Assembly (NCBI RefSeq): GCF_030247185.1
Contig: NC_080571.1
Coordinates: forward strand, 68,238,172-68,302,171
Direction of reading: 5' to 3'
Origin: Malaya genurostris
Taxonomy: Eukaryota > Arthropoda > Insecta > Diptera > Culicidae
Length of the DNA stretch: 64,000 bases
Below the pieces are notes generated by a model, which saw only the letters and a list, made by a program, of their open reading frames with translations, was not told the origin of the DNA and did no database searches. Both the position numbers and the translations under genes were made by a program. Of the stretch, positions 58,001 to 64,000 are shown one piece after another; within the stretch, counting starts at the first letter, position 1, and each line of letters begins with the position of its first letter.

Positions 58001-58654
58001 GTTCAATAGAAGCTCTCCGGGCAATGAAGCCAGGAAAGTATCCCCCTTATTACCTGGGGAAAATTTGGGATCAATTGAGAGCTTTATCTGGACGGTCTTA
58101 TTCAATATCGTTGGGTCCCTTCGCATTGCTCCATTCCGGGCAATGAAAAGGGTGACTCGCTGGCCAAAGTGGGCGCATTAGAAGGTGATATTTATGAAAT
58201 TCCAATCTGCTTCAATGAATTTTTCAGTATTTCTCGTCAGAAAACTCTCGAAAGTTGGCAAACTTCATTGAGCAATGACGAACTGGGACGATGGCTACAC
58301 TCCATTATCCCTAGGGTATCAACGAAACCTTGGTTCAAGGGGATGAACGTGAGGCGCGGTTTCATTCGTGTTATGTCGCGGCTCATGTCAAATCACTATA
58401 CATTCAACGCACATCTCCGGCATATTGGGCTCACGGAGAGCGGTCTCTGCACCTGTGGCGAGGGTTTCCAGGACATCGAGCATGTCGTGTGGTCGTGCGT
58501 AGAGTATCGTGATGCCAGGTCGAAGTTACTGGAATCCCTTACGGCCCGAGGTAGACCGCCTGAGGTTCCGGTTCGGGATGTGTTGGCGAGTCGGGATAGC
58601 TTATATATGCTTCTCATATACCAATACCTCAAACACATTGATATACAAGTGTAA
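55028..58654 (+). pseudogene. I-like ORF2 remnant
   Basis: Compared with 27480-31160: frameshift after EIPFK (55190s); GDFN changed to GDFT (near 55454); W to stop TGA at 56133-56135; ~30-bp deletion near 56440 removing the NIVPHDWRQVRV equivalent; ~8-bp deletion at 56696-56700 destroying motif A; 3-bp deletion at about 56957 turning LADDSV into LADGV, so the second catalytic Asp of motif C is lost; W to stop TAG near 57034; and a 5-bp deletion near 58115 that shifts the end of RNase H. The RNase H residues in YTDGS and AESAAIQ are still readable. Confidence 0.92.
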
Positions 58655-59336
58655 TCTGTTACATATTGCTTTGAAAGTTCCTTCTATTTATCGACGTTGT
58701 TTCAACTGTGGCTTAGAATAATCCTCACTTGCAGGTTCGACACTAACTTCCGCCGATTCTCCCGATTTCTGATCTGTCCACCATCTTCATCGAAACTAAC
58801 AAGATCGTTTTGCTGTCACTAACCTTTTCGCTTCCCCCCTCTCCGTCTCTTCGCCATCTCGATGTCAAATAATTAGATCTCGGTCATTCTTAGTCATTTC
58901 ATTCCCATGTCCCCTTTTTACTCCGTTTCCCGCAATATTTACTTCGCTATATTTTTTTTCATTTTCTTCTGTAACAACTCCATCATCGCTCACGAAAGGC
59001 CGCTCTAGTTTATCAACAGCATGCGGGCCACCCGCCGGGTATTCGTAGCCTGGGGGTGTTTCCCGCAGACCCACACGGACCGAAGAATGCGGCCAACATA
59101 GATACATACCAACGTCATCTGGTAGACTCTCATGATATATTCAATCCACCGGCCGGTGCCGATCGCCAGCTGAAGGCTGGATCTGCCAAAGTCCACCACT
59201 GCGACCCCAATACGACATTACCTAACGATACAATCCTAGTTTTAAGTTAGTCGTTAATTAAAATTAGTAAAAGCCCTTGGCATCTTAGAGCTTAAGCAGT
59301 GTGCTTTAAACATTATATTATTGAATACAAAAAAGC
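58655..59336 (+). other. 3' UTR of the dead I-like copy
   Basis: Parallels 31161-31770, but the first ~75 bases differ. The tail is short and interrupted (acaaaaaag). Confidence 0.8.
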
Positions 59337-59919
59337 GGATACAATTACACTTTCGAAACGCGTCCAAACTTTATCTACGGAAGAAAATAAATGCTCAGGT
59401 TTATTCGCGCGGGAAAAAATTGTTCTGGTTTTTATGAAACAAAATAACACGATTCATTTAAACAGTAAACCTAGTTGTATCATTACACAAATAAAATTAT
59501 AGATAAATTGACCCATTTTTTTCTTTTATAAAGGTATAGCAGGATTGAATCAACATTGTCGACAACTTTAACTCAACGTTGGTTGACATGTAATAGATAA
59601 TTTGTTCGTTTTCAACAATAAATTCAACCGGAACAAATATATTTTTTGTTTGGTTAGACCAAAATTTCGATTCAAATGAAACAGAGATCATTATTTTTGT
59701 TGGAGAGAGAAATTGGTTTGTAACAATCATATGTTGATACATCAAATTCAAAAATCTACTAACTGTTTTGTTATTTTAAACAAGTTCAATTTCTCTGCGT
59801 GTGTGAGCCGCGGTTCGATTTTGAAAAGCCGTGGTTCGTTCGCTCATTTCAACAAATCGGTTCAAATGAACGGCTCGTGAGTGCTCACTCATCACTAGAC
59901 GGAACTGGACAGCAGTAAC
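59337..59919. other. Unassigned spacer
   Basis: AT-rich, no feature recognised. Confidence 0.4.
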
Positions 59920-60736
59920 AACAGATCTTCTGCGTGGTATAAAGCCTCAAATGCAGAGGTCGTACTGTCATTTGTTTTGTGGACACCGTAGCAAAACTGT
60001 ATATCTCAACTAAATGTATTAATGTAGAATTTAGTTTCAGAATTCAGTTAAAAATTCAGCAACTAAAACTATGACGGGTACGAGGAACTGAATCCTATTT
60101 CTGGAATCTGGAACTGGTTTCTTTACTAGAGTTTAAAACAGAATTTAGTTCCTCAAATTATTTTCGAAATTCGAACCTAGAATTCTGATTTAGGATTTCA
60201 ACTTAAGATTTCTGGTACAAAACTCAGGATATGAATTTTGCATCTGAATTCTAGAGCCTTGCCCGGGTTGGCGGTTCAATGCATTCTTAAATTTAGTTTC
60301 AGAATTTAAATCTTAAAACTCTTTTCTAAAAGTTGGAACCGGGTATCGAAGATAGAAAATGAATTCAGCTTTAGTTTCTGAAGCCTGGTGCAGGACTTTG
60401 GTTCTGGTGTTAATAATTAAATTATGGTAAAAAGTACTCAACAGTTGTAAACATCGTATAAATTTCGCAACATGGTTCTTTTAGAATCAATAAAATAAAT
60501 CCCGAAAGATTTTTTCGAAAGAAATCAATAAAAAGGTATTTTAAAAAAGAAATGTTTCGACTGATAACTGCTTAAAAGCTGTTTTGCCGAGACTGACAGC
60601 TTGTTGTGCTTCGATTATTTTTCATAGGTTGAAGTTTATCCATTTTTTATTATTTGTGAAATGTGCTACAAGTATTATTTTCAGTATAATTTTGAGTCGC
60701 GGAACGTAAAAATGTTCGGGTTCTATCCACTTTGTA
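59920..60736 (+). repeat. Dispersed repeat, second copy of 'ataaagcctcaaa' / GAATTC tract
   Basis: 59922-59975 resembles 9895-9945. It is followed by GAATTC/TTCAGAATT-rich sequence to about 60400, as at 9960-10080 and 6881-7400. Confidence 0.55.
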
Positions 60737-60927
60737 TACGGATAAAAATCCATTACAAGGTGCCATGATCATAAATCATGAAATAATGAAAGTTCATGAG
60801 CAAAATGATTCATATCATGAAAATTTTCATAGGTTCCATGACATCGATCATTTTTTACGAATTATAAGGCATGATTGACAAGTTTCATGTTTTCATGATT
60901 TTTAATTTTAATGGATTTATATCCGCA
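60737..60927. mobile_element. Small MITE
   Basis: 191 bp with 19-bp inverted ends matching at 17 positions (TACGGATAAAAATCCATTA from 60737; the complement of TGCGGATATAAATCCATTA at 60909-60927) and TA on both sides (60735-60736, 60928-60929). The interior is unusually rich in 'atcatg' and 'catgat' words in both orientations. Confidence 0.7.
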
Positions 60928-60929
60928 TA

Positions 60930-63180
60930 GAGCCTATGAAATGTTTGTAAATGACCTGCCATTTCTGAGTGTTCAGACTGCTACAAATCCAACTGTTCTA
61001 ACTTTTTCGGTAGTGGTGCTTCATCTGGCGGCAAATAGCAAATCTGGATATTAATGAAATTGTTCCTTCAAGGATATTTTTTATTATTTCATAATGAAGA
61101 CTGATAGTCATTTTTGGATGCAGAAAAACACCAAAATTCTTTACATTACATTATAAATTCAATATTTGCGCAAAAAGCAAAACTGTTTGTATGCATAAAT
61201 GTCGCTTGGGCGTCTTCGACGAACAACTGCTGCTGACGATCCCTAGCACGAGATCAATGCGCTCCGTGCGAAAAATGTTTGGAACTTACTACTGACAGTA
61301 TAAAAAACTAACTTGAGATAATTAAATAAACTACTTTTGAGAAACAGACTGGAATCCGTGGGTTACAATGTGTGCTTATTGTTCGCAGTTCGGCAAAGAA
61401 TCTCTCGTGATACAACAAAACGAACAAATTTAGTAACTGAGGGAATCAAAGTTTGCACGGTTCACATAGCTTACTAACTAATTATAGGAATTTTCCATGT
61501 TCGGAAGTGTGAAGGAAACGAGTCAGTTTTACTCGTATTACCATCATCCAGTCATGTTGATGACATCACCCATCCGCCTTTTCGCAATTTACAGTGAGCT
61601 ACAAACCAATTCGCATTCATTCTGATACTTACGCAGAAAGCGATAGCTCAAAGTTGTTGCCATTAAAGTAACTTGTGGACACATAGTTATTTCACCGTTT
61701 GATGACCTTTGTTTTGTTCCAAGTGTACTCGTGAAAATGAATGTAGCATGATAAAATACGTGTTTCTGGGTGCTTCAATTTTTATTAAAACGAAATTTCC
61801 GGGAATCACTCCCAAAAAATAATTAATTTCAGTTGTCGAAAATCTTATAAATTCCAGTAGCAAGTGTTCGATGAATGATGAGTTTTCAAGATTTTTTATT
61901 CGTTTATTCGAAGAGTAAACCTACTCACTTCGCAAGATGTACAATTTTTCCCTTGATTTCACTAAATAAAATTCAAGTTAAATTAAACGAAAAGGATCGA
62001 CAGTAGACGAAAACCATAAAAACTGAACGGTGAAAGAATATTTTGTTTGCATCAACCTCCAAAAGGCATTAGAAGTGTGTTTCGAAAACCATCTTCTAGT
62101 GTAATTTGTAGTCAAATATTACGAACGAGGATTGAACGGAACTTACCGCAAGGTATTTATGCTATATCACGTTGGCATACAAATTACCTCGGTGCCAAGT
62201 GCATCCATAGATAACAAATTTGTCTCTTCAAAGATGCATTTCGGCTTCTACACCAATTCCACCTAGCGGTAATGAATGTACATTGTATATATGCTAAATA
62301 ATACGACACCGACTTGTGCAAACCGCAAACTTGTCTTCCGAATGAGCAGATTGATGAAACTGATTAGAACAGGCACGGTGTTTCCATCTTCGGTATTATT
62401 ACAATATAATACATCCTTCACAAAACGATTGAAAGCAAACCTCATATTTTCGTACAACACTTGCGTTCTTTGAGAGGAAAAAAATTGAAATAATTCTACG
62501 GCTTTTTACTCCACTGTTTATCGTTTATTTGGAGTAAGGAAAAGCTCGGTGGAGTTGGTTCCTGTTAAACTTGCTCTCCAACAGGCATAAAACCTCCTCT
62601 TCTTTGCATCAACAGATTACAACAGATCCAAATGATACATTTTATCTAAATTTAAATATATAAAACAATCAACGAATTAACAATTATCTTGCTTGGAAGT
62701 GTTTTATTTGAAACTTCCTTCAACTGTCATTGGCGTATTCGTTTTAGAATATAATAATTAATTTAGCCTGGCGGAAGGGGCCTTTTCTTGATTCAAAATT
62801 ATTCCACTAGTATATTAATTATTTTTAAATTGAGTATAATATTGTAATCAATTCTTTTGGAACGATTTGTTAGTCCAAACCGACCTTTTTAAAGTCTTCA
62901 ATGCTTAACAATGTTGAACGCGACATATTCACGTCAAATTATTTGCTATTCTAGATGGTCACATTTTAATCTTTTTCCGATAACTGCTTCATGTTTTCTT
63001 CTAACTTGATCACTTCTGTTTTGCATGCCCCAACGACAGTGAATCATTCAACTGAGAACCATTTCATTGAAAGGAAATTTTTCTCCAAAAGCTGCTTCAC
63101 TTAAAAGTCAAATAATCGAATTGGTTATTTTTCTTATTTACGCATATGTTTTTTTTTGTCGCTTTAGAGTTAGCTTGAGG
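60930..63180. other. Unassigned region
   Basis: No gene recognised. 61500-61585 matches 10755-10845 ('tccagtcatgttgatgacat'). Overlapping frames at 62263-62473 on both strands are unremarkable. Confidence 0.4.
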
Positions 63181-63610
63181 AATTAAGGTTATAATGAGCA
63201 TGCACTTAGTGAGGCACCTCTCGCCGATGATAACGCAAATAGGTGAACTATTTGGTGCTAATTAATTACGGTAATTTTGAATTTGTTGCTCAATTTTTTT
63301 TTAAATTTCTAAGTTCATATGAAGTTAGCGAACTCAAAAATATAAAAGAAATGAGCAACAAATTCAAAATTACCGTAACTAATTAGCAACAAATTAGTAA
63401 CAAATTATTCACTGGGCTACGATTTGTTTTGAAGCATATTTTGAAGGGGGGCCTCACTAACTTTATATGAACTTAGCGAAGTACTACAAAAATTGAACAA
63501 CAATTTGAAAATTACCGTAACTAATTAGCAACAAATTAGCAACAAACTATTCAATGTGCTTCGATTCGTGTTAAAGCATATTTGGATTGGAAGCTTCGCT
63601 AATTTTATAT
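63181..63610. repeat. Foldback structure with direct repeats
   Basis: A perfect 27-bp inverted repeat (63266-63292, 'ttacggtaattttgaatttg...', and 63352-63378). The second arm belongs to a ~140-bp unit repeated directly ('aaaattaccgtaactaatta' at about 63366 and 63508, each followed by 'gcaacaaattag'). 'gcctcactaac' and 'agtgaggc' words recur in opposite orientation at the sides. Confidence 0.75.
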
Positions 63611-63615
63611 AAAGA

Positions 63616-64000
63616 TTGTCCCAGAAAGTATGGACGCACTTTGATTTCGCTGTAAATAATTCACAAGTGTTAGATATTCAAATTTTATTCGATATACTGA
63701 TAATATTATACTACAATAACAAAATATTATTCTCAACATTTGCTACTTAGCCATTGTAGACTAGCTGGCACACCTTCTTGCGAATGTTCCTCATTAAAGT
63801 CCGTACAGACTTCTTGGCACTTTTTTCCAATCTTTTTCGAAAAGTTGAATGGTTTCGGCTGCCGAGACATGTTTCCTAAGATGTGCCTTCGTTAATGCCC
63901 AAAATTCCTCACTTGGTCGAAGTTGTGGGCAATTTGGTGGATCCATGTCTTTAGGGAAGAAAGTGACATTTTTGGTAGTATACCATTCTACCGTTGATTT
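63616..64000 (-). pseudogene. ITmD37E-type Tc1/mariner transposon, 3' end, cut by window edge
   Basis: The terminal sequence 'tgtcccagaaagtatggacg' (63618 on) is a familiar Tc1/mariner-type end. On the minus strand the transposase C-terminus is readable from the window edge: VEWYTTKNVTFFPKDMDPPN, then CPQLRPSEEFWALTK, where the Glu after RPS is the third catalytic residue. A stop at about 63798 and a +1 shift near 63822 show a frameshift. The original stop appears to be TAA at 63747-63749. It is related to the fragment at 22185-22535. The remaining part lies outside the window. Confidence 0.8.

Larger units (their letters stand above)
54121..59336 (+). mobile_element. I-like retrotransposon, 5'-truncated dead copy
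   Basis: Aligns with 26530-31770 at high nucleotide identity, in the same orientation and ~28 kb downstream. It begins inside ORF1 (around codon 130 of the intact copy) and keeps the ATGGCTAA junction (55028-55035), ORF2 and 3' UTR. It ends 'ttgaatacaaaaaag'. The 5' UTR and promoter are missing, as expected from incomplete reverse transcription. No clear target duplication was found. Multiple stops and indels make it non-coding. Confidence 0.93.

Overview
The window is eukaryotic, AT-rich, intergenic or intronic DNA that looks like mosquito (Culicidae, Aedes-type) genome. The reasons are the dispersed repeats carrying 'tccgacttccggtt' blocks and 'tgcctttctcatat' ends (recognised from memory as common in mosquito DNA), several mosquito-type Tc1/mariner transposases, and I-like and CR1-like non-LTR retrotransposons. 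I see no convincing host protein gene, tRNA, rRNA or CRISPR array. Nearly all coding capacity belongs to transposable elements.

Layout. 1-4312: two direct ~1.3 kb copies of one repeat with a related fragment between them. 4313-6880: mostly unassigned, with small microsatellites. 6880-15000: a zone of degenerate GAATTC-rich repeat, a 9-bp minisatellite (TTTTTACTC)n and an 8-bp satellite (TTGGACTC)n. It is interrupted by two hAT-type MITEs with perfect 8-bp target duplications and one 'tgcctttctcatat' element. 17487-18641: a 1.1 kb retroposed unit holding only a gag-like ORF1, flanked by 14-bp duplications. 20903-21482: a Tc1/mariner deletion derivative with perfect 28-bp TIRs. 22185-22535: a decayed ITmD37E-type transposase.

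25617-31782: a complete, apparently intact I-like retrotransposon with 12-bp target duplications, Inr+DPE internal promoter, ORF1 with three CCHC knuckles, ORF2 with APE, RT, RNase H and CCHC, ATGGCTAA overlap, and poly(A) tail. 32688-36798: a 4.1 kb element with ~1.1 kb inverted arms, flanked by TTAA. 37956-39241: a full-length but broken DD34D mariner. 43329-44799: a repeat with seven ~156-bp tandem units that alternate between two subtypes. 48353-49021: an internally deleted mariner. 49663-53640 (minus strand): a CR1-like retrotransposon with PHD-finger ORF1 and a (TTTA)n tail, broken by frameshifts. 54121-59336: a second, 5'-truncated and dead copy of the I-like element. 59920-64000: more degenerate repeat, a small MITE, a foldback structure and the end of another ITmD37E-type transposon cut by the window edge.

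How the parts relate: the intact I-like element could supply the enzymes for its dead copy, and conceivably some LINE machinery for the ORF1-only unit, although no shared 3' end is obvious. The deleted DNA transposons keep TIRs but have lost or mutated their catalytic domains, so they would depend on transposase made elsewhere. Boundaries of decayed repeats are approximate. Family names rest on motif recognition, not on database searches.
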